A model generated the notes under the pieces. It made no database searches. It was not told the DNA's origin and saw only the letters and a program-made list of their open reading frames with translations. Positions 54,791 through 62,818 of a DNA stretch of 64,000 bases are shown here, one piece after another. Position 1 is the stretch's first letter. Each line of letters begins with the position of its first letter. The position numbers and the translations under genes are program-made. The DNA comes from Membranihabitans marinus (GTDB taxonomy: Bacteria; Bacteroidota; Bacteroidia; Chitinophagales; Saprospiraceae): assembly GCF_019802045.1 (NCBI RefSeq), contig NZ_JAHVHU010000021.1, positions 1-64,000 on the forward strand, read 5' to 3'.

Positions 54791-56377
54791 ATGGCCATTA
54801 TTACGTTTTTAGCATTTACATTACTCGTGGCGCTTGTTTCCTATTTCTATACCCGGGGAACGGACGAAGGAACTTCTGACGGGTATTTTCTGGGGGGACG
54901 AAGCCTGACGGCCGGAGTCATCGCAGGATCACTGCTGCTGACCAATTTATCGACCGAACAAATCGTCGGATTGAATGGACAAGCTTATGAACAGGGCATT
55001 CTGGTCATGGCCTGGGAAACACTGGCCGCACTGGCCATGGTGGTCACTGCCCTCTTCCTGATGCCCCGTTATCTGAAGATGGGATTGACGACGATTCCCC
55101 AGTATTTGGCAAACCGGTATGATAAGACCACAAAAACAATCGCATCTATTCTTTTTCTGAGTGGGTACGTCGTTGTCTTCCTGCCCATTGTTTTGTATTC
55201 GGGGTCCCTGGCGATCATTACCATGTTTGACATCCCCGAGACACTCGGAATTTCATTTAATGCTTCGTTGTGGCTGGGGGTTTGGAGCCTGGGGATTATC
55301 GGCTCGATCTATGCGATATTTGGGGGGCTAAAAGCGGTGGCCATCTCGGATAGTATCAATGCCATCGGGCTGTTGATCGGAGGATTGATGATTCCCATAT
55401 TCGGATTATTGATGATAGGTGACGGGAGTGTATGGACAGGAATCGACACGCTGTATGAATCGGTTCCGGAGCACTTTGACTCCATCGGCGGACTGGACAG
55501 CTATGTGCCTTTCTCGACCATATTTACCGGGATGATGTTGGTGCAGTTGTTTTACTGGGGGACCAATCAAGCCATCATCCAGCGTGCTCTGGCGGCTAAA
55601 AATTTGCGTGAAGGCCAAAAAGGGCTTTTGCTGGCGGCTTTTGTGAAGGTATTGGGTCCCATTATTGTTGTTCTTCCCGGGATTATTGCCTATTACATGT
55701 TTGGTGACGACCTGGAAATCGCCGATCAGGCGTATCCGATGTTGGTTAATCAAGTACTCCCTCCGGCTTTTATCGGCTTTTTTGCTGCCGTGCTTTTTGG
55801 TGCCATCCTTAGTTCATTCAACAGTGCACTCAATAGTTCGGTGACCTTATTTGGCATCGATATTTACAAGGAATACATCAACAAGGAGGCGACGGAGCGA
55901 CAAATCGTTCGCAATGGCAAACGTTTCGGGGTATTGCTGGCGTTCCTGGCCATGTTTATTGCGCCTTTTATCGCGAATGCGCCCTCCGGACTCTTTGGCT
56001 ATTTACAGGAGGTCAATGGAGCCTATAGCATTCCCATTCTGACCATCATCGTAGTGGGGTATCTAACCAAATATGTGCCGGCGATCGCAGCAAAGATATC
56101 GATCATATCCGGCTCTGCACTTTACATCATCAGCCAGTTTGTACTCAAGCCCTACGTGTTTGGTGCTGATCACTATATTCATTACCTCCACGTGATGGCA
56201 ATATTGTTTTTATTCAATATCATTCTAATGTTGGCCATTGGAGCGATCTATCCAAGAAAAACGGCGTATAAATTGCCTACATCGGGTGTTGTGGAACTCA
56301 CGCCATACCGGTATTTGATCCCGGTATCGATCGGAATTACCGTGTTGGTAATTTATATTTATTATTTCTTTGCGTAG
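54791..56377 (+). CDS. Sodium:solute symporter (SSS) family transporter
   Basis: A 528-residue inner-membrane transporter with about 14 hydrophobic segments. SDGYFLGGRSLTAGVIAGSL and LTNLSTEQIVGLNGQAYEQG form the TM1-TM2 region with the Na-binding unwound helix; YAIFGGLKAVAISDSINAIG and GAILSSFNSALNSSVTLFGI are signature stretches of the SSS family, close to the SglT/YidK branch (sugar or related organic solute). No catabolic genes are adjacent, so substrate is not known. Monocistronic. Confidence 0.9.
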   Translation: MAIITFLAFTLLVALVSYFYTRGTDEGTSDGYFLGGRSLTAGVIAGSLLLTNLSTEQIVGLNGQAYEQGILVMAWETLAALAMVVTALFLMPRYLKMGLTTIPQYLANRYDKTTKTIASILFLSGYVVVFLPIVLYSGSLAIITMFDIPETLGISFNASLWLGVWSLGIIGSIYAIFGGLKAVAISDSINAIGLLIGGLMIPIFGLLMIGDGSVWTGIDTLYESVPEHFDSIGGLDSYVPFSTIFTGMMLVQLFYWGTNQAIIQRALAAKNLREGQKGLLLAAFVKVLGPIIVVLPGIIAYYMFGDDLEIADQAYPMLVNQVLPPAFIGFFAAVLFGAILSSFNSALNSSVTLFGIDIYKEYINKEATERQIVRNGKRFGVLLAFLAMFIAPFIANAPSGLFGYLQEVNGAYSIPILTIIVVGYLTKYVPAIAAKISIISGSALYIISQFVLKPYVFGADHYIHYLHVMAILFLFNIILMLAIGAIYPRKTAYKLPTSGVVELTPYRYLIPVSIGITVLVIYIYYFFA

Positions 56378-56449
56378 AAGGACAAGGCGGGTGAGGTTTC
56401 CTCCTACGCTTCGAAGGAATCCGAAGCTCCGACGGACAAGGAGGGTAAG

Positions 56450-56478
56450 GGTAAGGTTGAGGTTGAGGTTGAGGGTTG
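56450..56478. repeat. Short GGTTGA-like hexamer array
   Basis: GGTAAGGTTGAGGTTGAGG and two further units, about 75 bases after the symporter stop. It is a short tandem array at a gene 3' end, similar in composition to the GGTTGAT heptamers after lysA but with a six-base period. Confidence 0.6.
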
Positions 56479-56626
56479 TGTCAGATCGTTGAGGGGGGTA
56501 ACCGGAAAAGCTTGGATGGGGCTCCGCTGTATCGGTACACGTCCTGGCACTTTGGATGTACTTTAGGTATGTGCTGTTTGTATTGAACCTGTAAGAGGAA
56601 TCGAAATAGTTGCATTAAACTAAAAA

Positions 56627-56655
56627 TCCACCAGCACTAAGAACGTACTGGTGGA
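56627..56655 (-). terminator. Rho-independent terminator of the DUF5670 gene
   Basis: Minus strand: TCCACCAG, 13-base loop, CTGGTGGA, then TTTTTA. It lies 60 bases downstream of the minus-strand DUF5670 stop and would end that transcript; it may also stop plus-strand read-through weakly. Confidence 0.75.
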
Positions 56656-56714
56656 CCTTGTTTCTTATTTATGAGTCTTCGCCGACATTGCCCGTGATCA
56701 GCGATTAAACCGTG

Positions 56715-56873
56715 TCATGGTCGCCGGCCTGTGGCTAATCGCCATAGTATTCCGATGATGGCCAGTACCAATAGAATGTGAATCAAACTACCGACGGCTT
56801 CACCAAATGCAAAGTATCCCAGCGCCCATCCGATCAGGAGTATCACAACAATCAACCAAATTAAATCACTCAT
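56715..56873 (-). CDS. DUF5670/Lmo0937-family small membrane protein
   Basis: A 52-residue protein: MSDLIWLIVVILLIGWALGY, FAFGEAVGSLIHILLVLAII and a basic tail GILWRLATGRRP. Two membrane helices separated by a short Gly-containing loop and the GxLIHxLLVxAxIxxLxRL pattern are typical of the Lmo0937 (DUF5670) family, often stress-induced. It has an ATG start and a clear terminator 60 bases downstream, so it is a complete single-gene unit. Confidence 0.85.
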   Translation of the reverse strand: MSDLIWLIVVILLIGWALGYFAFGEAVGSLIHILLVLAIIGILWRLATGRRP

Positions 56874-57535
56874 AATTTCAAGTTTATAGTTGAAGTAATA
56901 AAATTAAAGTACAACGATTTTGAATAAAGTTCGACGGATTAACAGTATTTAACACAGATGAGGTAACATACCCATCCAAAATAAATTTCAGAGATAAACA
57001 AAATCGTATAAAACAAGTAAATTAGACTAAGGAAATACTCTACGTGGAAATCAATCCTATTTCCAGGTTGCCATTTTCTTACCAAATTATTGAAGCGTTT
57101 TCAATTTCAACTGCTAAAAACACCCTTATCATTTTCGCTCTAAGGCTTAACGTTGAACCCCATACGGGGTTCTCAATAGGGTTGGTCTCTCTCCCTCGGC
57201 TGCACTACGCTTGCCGGGGGTTATTCAATTTGAACCCCATCCTGGGTACTGCGTAGTGATAAACTCTATTTATCGTGATAATTCAATCTATTCGACCTCA
57301 TATTGATGATCGAACAACGCCGAAGGTGTTGAAGGTGAATAACCCCGAATTAGCCGATAGGCGCCATTCGGGGAGGGGAACGTTAGTGCTTTGAACTCCT
57401 TAGGTGTTCAACTTGACCATCTTATTTTTTGACCGGGTTTTGGTATTTTAATGTCTCGGTTAAATGAAAATCACATCCACGTCTCTTTTACTTATTTTGG
57501 ACGCTTCTAACCACGTAGTATGAGTGTATTACATT
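56874..57535. other. Intergenic repeat-like region
   Basis: No gene supported. Short inverted or repeated blocks occur (AACCCCATACGGGGTT near 57147, AACCCCATCCTGGG near 57234). Near 57490 the sequence ACTTATTTTGGACGCTT resembles ATTATTTTGGACGCTT near 33780. Confidence 0.4.
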
Positions 57536-57649
57536 TCACTTTCCGATCTGGATTTCGCTAAATATTCTCGCGGAGTCATGACGGTCATAAGGATCTCGAC
57601 CAAAACGCAGATCCAATACAACATCGGAATCTAAAAATGTCTTCTTCAC
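57536..57649 (-). pseudogene. Truncated PIN-domain (VapC-like) toxin
   Basis: A GTG-started frame of 37 codons: MKKTFLDSDVVLDLRFGRDP, YDRHDSARIFSEIQIGK, then stop. FLDSDVVLD with the first catalytic Asp and the following helix is the standard N-terminus of PIN-domain toxins, which need ~130 residues and three more acidic residues. Nothing PIN-like follows, so the gene has been cut. It lies 19 bases downstream of the DUF6364 antitoxin gene in the usual order. Confidence 0.7.
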
Positions 57650-57668
57650 TTTTTTAGATATTTTTCAA

Positions 57669-57902
57669 TTAATGCATCGTCCATAAATCCTTATAAGAAG
57701 TAAATTCTTCCGGAAATTTTACTGAACCTCGTAATTCGTTGATTATTTCACGAGGCGTTTTCTCTTTATCAAATTTGTCGCCTTGAGTTAATGTTTTTAA
57801 ATACGTCTCTACTATACCAGACAGACTCTTCCCCTTGGACTTGGCATATTTTTTTGCATCGTCAATAATATCTTGCTGGATGGATAAGGTCAACTTACTC
57901 AT
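57669..57902 (-). CDS. DUF6364 family antitoxin
   Basis: A 77-residue ribbon-helix-helix-like protein: KLTLSIQQDIIDDAKKYAKS, GKSLSGIVETYLKTL, then an acidic C-terminal tail ending SYKDLWTMH that would wrap the toxin. DUF6364 genes typically precede a PIN toxin; here the toxin is truncated, leaving the antitoxin orphaned. Autoregulation is expected from family. Confidence 0.85.
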   Translation of the reverse strand: MSKLTLSIQQDIIDDAKKYAKSKGKSLSGIVETYLKTLTQGDKFDKEKTPREIINELRGSVKFPEEFTSYKDLWTMH

Positions 57903-58118
57903 ACGTCATTTATTTTACGTGTAAAATTACGATCTATTTTTAATAATGACAATAATAAGTATTACAGGGTCATGATCTCATTTCACTGAAAATAAGAAAT
58001 GAATATGTAAATTTGCAGCTTTATGGCATTGATATAAAAATGCAACCCAATGAAATTAATCACGACCGGCTGAATGACACCTGAAACCATATGCCAAGCT
58101 ACCGGTAAACGAAAACAG

Positions 58119-59099
58119 ATGTTTCTGACCAGGCACCAGGCGATCGAGCAAATGAACCAATATGGCAAAAAGCGAACACCATTTTTCTTCCTCATCTCCT
58201 ATGATACGACGAAAACCCTGGTAATCGAAGAGCCGCTAAATCAGAAAGCTCCGGAGATCGCGTTCGATTTCCCGCAATTCCACACCGGGCGGCAAAAGTT
58301 CGATTTTTATACAGCCCCGAAGCTCTGTTTTGAGCCCCCTTCCCGGGAACAATATGCACAGCAATTTCATAAAGTACAGGATCAACTGCACCAAGGTAAT
58401 ATCTACTTGCTCAATCTTACGCGTGCCACACCAATCCATTCAACAGGTAGCTTAACCGACATTTACCAGCGGGCGAAGGCCAGGTACAAAATTCTGGTTC
58501 CGGGTCAATTTGTGGTCTTTTCACCGGAAACTTTCATCCGTATCCATCAGGACAAAATCTACACCCACCCCATGAAAGGCACTATTCGGGCCGACGATCC
58601 TGATGCATTGGCCAGGCTGCGGAATGACACCAAGGAAAAAGCCGAGCACGCATCCATTGTTGATCTGCTAAGAAATGATCTGGGGCAGGTCGCCCAGCAC
58701 ATCCAGGTCAAAAGATTTCGCTACTTTGAAAAGGTCAATGCGGGAGATCATCAATTGTGGCAGGCCAGTTCAGAAATCAAAGGTTCCCTGGCCCAGGACT
58801 TCCATAAATCCATAGGCGATCTTTTGTTTACGCTCTTGCCAGCCGGATCGATCACGGGAGTTCCCAAAAAGAATGCGGTTGATATCATCCGACGGGTAGA
58901 AAATTATGAGCGGGGTTTTTACACCGGTATCGGCGGGTATTTTGATGGTCAAAACCTTGACAGCTGTGTCCTGATTCGATTTATCGAAGAAACTCCTCAA
59001 GGGTTGGTCTACAAAAGTGGCGGTGGGATTCATCAATTGAGTGATCTGGAGATGGAATACAACGAATTAATTGAAAAGATTTATGTACCAGTTTATTGA
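58119..59099 (+). CDS. pabB: Aminodeoxychorismate synthase component I
   Basis: PabB converts chorismate and ammonia to 4-amino-4-deoxychorismate for folate. The chorismate-binding core is visible: QGNIYLLNLTRATPI, THPMKGTIRADDPDALARL, ASIVDLLRNDLGQVA, TLLPAGSITGVPKKNAVDII, RGFYTGIGGYFDGQNLDSCV and KSGGGIHQLSDLEMEYNEL. The 326-residue length, lacking the long N-terminal Trp-binding extension, is the short Bacteroidota form. The ATG at 58119 gives a family-like start; an earlier one at 58074 adds 15 residues. Its end overlaps pabC by 17 bases. Confidence 0.92.
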   Translation: MFLTRHQAIEQMNQYGKKRTPFFFLISYDTTKTLVIEEPLNQKAPEIAFDFPQFHTGRQKFDFYTAPKLCFEPPSREQYAQQFHKVQDQLHQGNIYLLNLTRATPIHSTGSLTDIYQRAKARYKILVPGQFVVFSPETFIRIHQDKIYTHPMKGTIRADDPDALARLRNDTKEKAEHASIVDLLRNDLGQVAQHIQVKRFRYFEKVNAGDHQLWQASSEIKGSLAQDFHKSIGDLLFTLLPAGSITGVPKKNAVDIIRRVENYERGFYTGIGGYFDGQNLDSCVLIRFIEETPQGLVYKSGGGIHQLSDLEMEYNELIEKIYVPVY

Positions 59100-59682
59100 A
59101 ACCATCAGCGTCAAAGAGGGGCAAATCCAGCACCTGGCTGACCATCAGGAACGAATGGATCGGACGATCCTGCATTTCTTCGACTCCAGAAGTACGCCAG
59201 ACCTAAACTCGGTGCTTTCTGTTCCGGCCCACGCACGCCAGGGATGGATCAAATGCCGGGTGGTCTATGATCACGACGTCCAGGAAATCACCTGGACCCC
59301 GTATCAGGTAAAGAAGCCCGCCTCCTTTGCCTTGGTGCATACCAACGACCTGGACTACAGCTATAAATATACCGATCGAAAAATATTTAGTGAACTTATA
59401 TCCCAGGCTGAAACCGATGACATCATCATCGTCAAAAATGGGTGGATTACGGACAGCAGCTATGCCAATTTGCTGTTTCGTACCGATGATCGGTGGATTA
59501 CGCCGGCTCATCCTTTACTTCCCGGAACCCAACGCTCGCGGTTACTCCAATCCGGAGTCATTGAAGAAGAACCCATTAAACCGAGCGATTTACAGCAGTT
59601 TGACCGGTTAAAACTCATCAACGCCCTACTCGATATGGAAAACGGGCCGGAATGGTCGATGGATGTGATCAAAAATTTATGA
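59083..59682 (+). CDS. pabC: Aminodeoxychorismate lyase-like class IV aminotransferase
   Basis: A ~199-residue PLP enzyme expected to release pyruvate from aminodeoxychorismate to give p-aminobenzoate. The PLP Lys is in YKYTDRKIFSELI (about residue 95), NGWITDSSYANLLFR corresponds to the class IV ExxxxN region, and TPAHPLLPGTQRSRLL to the GxxR motif. The chain is shorter than E. coli PabC (269). The ATG at 59083 lies within the pabB 3' end; overlap and context support the assignment. Confidence 0.85.
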   Translation: MYQFIETISVKEGQIQHLADHQERMDRTILHFFDSRSTPDLNSVLSVPAHARQGWIKCRVVYDHDVQEITWTPYQVKKPASFALVHTNDLDYSYKYTDRKIFSELISQAETDDIIIVKNGWITDSSYANLLFRTDDRWITPAHPLLPGTQRSRLLQSGVIEEEPIKPSDLQQFDRLKLINALLDMENGPEWSMDVIKNL

Positions 59683-59769
59683 GGATGAAACCGAGGTGAA
59701 TTTCTTGATTCATTTGTTCTTCAACAACCACTGAACCATTTTTTATTAGGCCAAACAGGAATTTCAGGA

Positions 59770-60290
59770 AAAGAAAAGTCTCCAACGAGTCCAATATATT
59801 AAGAGAGTGGTATACCCTTTCACTTATTTCCATCCAACAACAAATGCCCGAAATATCTCACAAGAACTACAACGGTCATTCTTTAACTTCCAAAGTCAGA
59901 AAAAGACAAGATAGACCCCCGTACGAGCCCCAAATTCCATGCGGGGCAAGCTGGCTTTAGCCGCCTAATGGCTGAAAGGCCATTCTTTCAACCTAATTCA
60001 AATTCCTCTTTTACATAAGCATACGGATAACTATCCCATTCCTGAACCAACCCGGCTTTTACTGGATTCAAGATGATGCGGGTATATACCAATATGAGGA
60101 AGATAAGGTATGCAGCAGGAAAAATGATGTAGAGGTGGTATAATTTCATTCTCAAGGAATGAAATTATCGGCAGCTAAAGCAGCACGCTGACGCCGAAGC
60201 CTGTCTGCCGGCAAATATTAACAATATGAATTAGCCAGGCAGGCTTTAGCGCAAGAGTCCGTTATTGGGGGTGTATTGGGTTTTGATAGC
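59770..60290 (-). mobile_element. Deleted derivative of the RAYT element (copy C)
   Basis: Minus-oriented. It contains the element right end (GTCAGAAAAAGACAAGATAG; GCCCCAAATTCCATGCGGGG), the 3' ~100 bases of the transposase gene only, and the 29-base hairpin at 60140-60168. The 5' and middle of the gene are missing. It is the left member of a three-copy cluster and also matches copy A beyond the core, as far as GGAAATAAG. Confidence 0.75.
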
Positions 60291-60299
60291 TTTCGTGGA

Positions 60300-61290
60300 C
60301 TGTCATTTATGGGCAAGGGGGAAATATCAAAAAACTAAAAGGGGCATTCTATACATCCAAAGTCAGAAAAAGACCAGATAAACCCTCGTACAGGCGGCTT
60401 TAGCCGCCTAATTCAAATCCTTCTTTTACATAAGTATACGGATAACTCTCCCATTCCTGAACTAACCCGGCTTTTACTGGATTCAAGATGATGTATTGAA
60501 TAATATTAATCAACTCCTGTTCATCTCTCACATAATGATCATATGAATCTTTGGCCCAAAAAGGTCCATGTCGATCAAGCAATTGATTCGCCTCAAATGA
60601 AGTGCTTCCCTTTATACGTTGCATAATATCGTGTAACTGTACATAATTATCCGGTACTTTTTCCAACAGAATTTTATGTTCATCACCTAGTTGAATGGAT
60701 GTATCAATTACAACATGAACATGATTAGGCATGATACAATACGCGATAAGGTCATAATAAGATCCATCTAATTCATGCAGTTTATCTAGGACAATTTGTG
60801 CGATGAGCGGTTCCCTTAAATAACAATTTCCATAGGGCTTGTCATCTAATTGATGCTCAAATTGTTTGAAGTGTTTCTTTCGTTCATTATAGATCTGTGT
60901 TTTAAATTGAGAAGGCTTTTCCCTCTTCAATCGTTGAATAGTTATCTCCAAGCTTGTGAGTAATTCCTTGATCACCTTTTGTGGAAGACTGTCACCTAAA
61001 CGAAAAGTAACAAAGAAAGTGGCACCAGGAGGTGCAAGATGAGGGAGCCGGTTTTTATAGTTTGTTTTTAGACTCATGGTTAGTTAATGAAATTTGAGGA
61101 AGATAAGGTATTCAGCAGGAAAAATGATTTAGAGGCGGTATAATTTCATTCTCAAGGAATGAAATTATCGGCAGCTAAAGCAGCCGGTACTTGGGGTGTA
61201 TTGGGTTTTGATAGCTTTCGTGGACTGTCATTTATGGGCAAGGGGGAAATATCAAAAAACTAAAAGGGGCATTCTATAAATCCAAAGTCA
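60300..61290 (-). mobile_element. Full-length RAYT element with intact transposase (copy D)
   Basis: Carries the 225-residue transposase gene, flanked on its 3' side by a perfect GGCGGC-TTTA-GCCGCC palindrome (60393-60408) and on its 5' side by the 29-base hairpin (61140-61168; arms ATAATTTCATTC) and the GGCAGCTAAAGCAGCCGG block. The flanking sequences recur in copies A, B, C and E, which identifies them as the substrate of the transposase. Confidence 0.8.
60400..61077 (-). CDS. REP-associated tyrosine transposase (RAYT, Y1_Tnp)
   Basis: A 225-residue HUH-type single-strand transposase. PPGATFFVTFRLGDSLP near the N-terminus, the metal-binding HUH motif in IAYCIMPNHVHVVIDTS (His119-Val-His121), and the C-terminal WAKDSYDHYVRDEQELINII plus QYIILNPVKAGLVQEWESYP match the Bacteroidota RAYT family; a tyrosine in this last region is the expected nucleophile. 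RAYTs mobilise short palindromic repeats. The gene is intact and sits among four defective copies of its own element, in agreement with that role. Confidence 0.92.
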   Translation of the reverse strand: MSLKTNYKNRLPHLAPPGATFFVTFRLGDSLPQKVIKELLTSLEITIQRLKREKPSQFKTQIYNERKKHFKQFEHQLDDKPYGNCYLREPLIAQIVLDKLHELDGSYYDLIAYCIMPNHVHVVIDTSIQLGDEHKILLEKVPDNYVQLHDIMQRIKGSTSFEANQLLDRHGPFWAKDSYDHYVRDEQELINIIQYIILNPVKAGLVQEWESYPYTYVKEGFELGG

Positions 61291-61765
61291 GAAAAAGACC
61301 AGATAAACCCTCGTACAAGCCCCAAATTCCATGCGGGGCAAGCTGGCTTTAGCCGCCTACCGCGTTCGCTGAAGCTTTAGCGGTGGCGCAATGGCCGACA
61401 GGCCATTCCTTCCTCTTAATTCAATTTACTCTTTCACAAAAATATACGGATAACTCTCCCATTCCTGAACTAACGCGGCTTTTACTGGATTCAAGATAAA
61501 GTTGGTATATACAAATATGAAAAAGATAAGGAATGCAGCAGGAAAAATGATTTAGAGGTGGTATAATTTCATTCTCAAGGAATGAAATTATAGGCAGCTA
61601 AAGCAGCCGTTACTGGGGGTGTATTGGGTTTTGATAGCTTTCGTGGACTGTCATTTATAGGCAAGGGGGATATATCAAAAAACTAAAAGGGGCATTCTGT
61701 ACATTCCAAGCCGAAACCAATCTGATAATCCCTGCTACTTTCGAATTGAATCTTAGGAACCAGAG
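61290..61765 (-). mobile_element. Deleted derivative of the RAYT element (copy E)
   Basis: Minus-oriented, directly next to copy D. It has the right-end block, about 90 bases from the transposase 3' end, the hairpin at 61563-61591, the GGCAGCTAAAGCAGCC block, and a left end (AATCTGATAATCCCTGCTAC; CGAATTGAATCTTAGG) that matches copy A at 15942-15990. The transposase gene is missing its 5' two-thirds. Confidence 0.75.
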
Positions 61766-61851
61766 TGAAGCTGCTTGACCCTTTGTTAATTCTTAGCAAG
61801 AAAGTATATTCTGTGATCTAAAAAAAATCTTATGTACAAAATATTTGTAAT

Positions 61852-61947
61852 ATGATCTCATGGTTCAAATTCCTTGAACAAGTTGGGACGGCAGTGCATA
61901 GTTCTGTTGAAAGAGCGGCACGCAGTCATGGTCCTAAGATTCTGTAA
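61852..61947 (+). CDS. Possible 31-residue microprotein
   Basis: MISWFKFLEQVGTAVHSSVE then RAARSHGPKIL. The sequence is amphipathic and could form one helix. It starts ATG and is not overlapped by other genes, but no homologue is recognised and no ribosome site is evident. It could be a remnant of a larger gene. Confidence 0.2.
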   Translation: MISWFKFLEQVGTAVHSSVERAARSHGPKIL

Positions 61948-62045
61948 AATACGATTGGTCTCATAGGGTGGATCGGTTCATCTGTCATCCCTACAGGACT
62001 CCATAGTGTTATCGCACAACCCTGGGGTGGACACCCCAGAACCTG

Positions 62046-62066
62046 CCCCGCTTTTTCAGCGGGGCT
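62046..62066. repeat. GCCCCGC-TTTTTCA-GCGGGGC palindrome
   Basis: Hairpin with GGGGCTATGATC tail, related to the one at 33722-33741. Confidence 0.6.
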
Positions 62067-62295
62067 ATGATCTATCGCCCCAAAGGGACTTTCCTTCGGC
62101 ACGCTGCTCTATCCATGTTCACACATGCTGTGTCGTGAAATTTGTAATATAAACAGGGTATTTTATTCTCATAACTTAAGTTTCGGTAATTGTCAAACCA
62201 TTGATTTCTGCATGGACAGTGCGACGCTCTACGAAAGTTGATACAGACATCGAGGTGGTCGCAACGAACAACACCTCATTGAACTACTACACTTG

Positions 62296-62310
62296 GACCT
62301 CGCTGAGGTC
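62296..62310. repeat. GACCTCGCTGAGGTC palindrome
   Basis: Same family as the cluster at 33000-33345. A second, imperfect member (GACTTCAGAGAGGTC) lies near 62428. Confidence 0.6.
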
Positions 62311-62576
62311 TTTAAAAAAGTACAGATTTGAAATGTTCAGCAGGAAAAGCAATGACCTTCTTTCAAAGAAAAAGATGACCCACAGCGTGGGGCACAGTAT
62401 ATTAGATCTGATATATGGCTTTATCTCGACTTCAGAGAGGTCGCACTGTATACCTTAGACCACAGCTCATCATTACTGCCAAAACTTGAGTAATAACTTA
62501 CTTAATGTCATTATTTATGAAAATACAGCGAATTCACCTCAGGGAAATAGACCGGAAAAGAGCCCAGGAATGAAAA

Positions 62577-62610
62577 AAGCGGGATGCCGAGGTTGCCCCG
62601 GATCCCGCTT
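62577..62610 (-). terminator. Strong hairpin followed by a T run on the minus strand
   Basis: Minus strand: AAGCGGGAT, 16-base loop, ATCCCGCTT with TTTT continuing. The nine-base stem plus T6 is a good intrinsic terminator. No minus-strand gene lies upstream (corA reads the other way), so it would end an antisense or small RNA transcript from 62611-62800. Confidence 0.65.
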
Positions 62611-62818
62611 CCCTACTTCAAACAAATCGCCGAAAAATGTTTAAATGTTTATATTTTATATATCTATTCGCTTCGTCGTCTGCGCTATGATGCGTAAATT
62701 CAATTTTATAACAGAGATTGGAGAAAAGAAGTTGCTCATAATGCTTTAAAAGTTTCTTAAATTATTGATGATCAATAGGGTTGTACGTTTTTGCACCCCC
62801 TTTTGGCAAAAAAACCGG

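Larger units (their letters stand above)
61766..62576. other. Intergenic region with dispersed palindromes
   Basis: Apart from the tiny ORF at 61852-61947 no gene is supported. It holds a CCCCGC-TTTTTCA-GCGGGG palindrome with GCTATGAT tail (62046-62076), GACCTCGCTGAGGTC (62296-62310), GACTTCAGAGAGGTC (about 62428) and GGGGCACAGTATATTAG (about 62390), which is like the tails at 16915 and 33207. The 85-codon frame at 62201-62458 translates these repeats. Confidence 0.45.

Noticed and set aside
57044-57256. 70-codon plus-strand ORF
   Set aside because: Includes AACCCCATACGGGGTT-type repeat sequence; no family and no neighbouring support.
62201-62458. 85-codon plus-strand ORF
   Set aside because: Composed of GACCTC-type palindromes and flanks also found near 33 kb; not protein-like.
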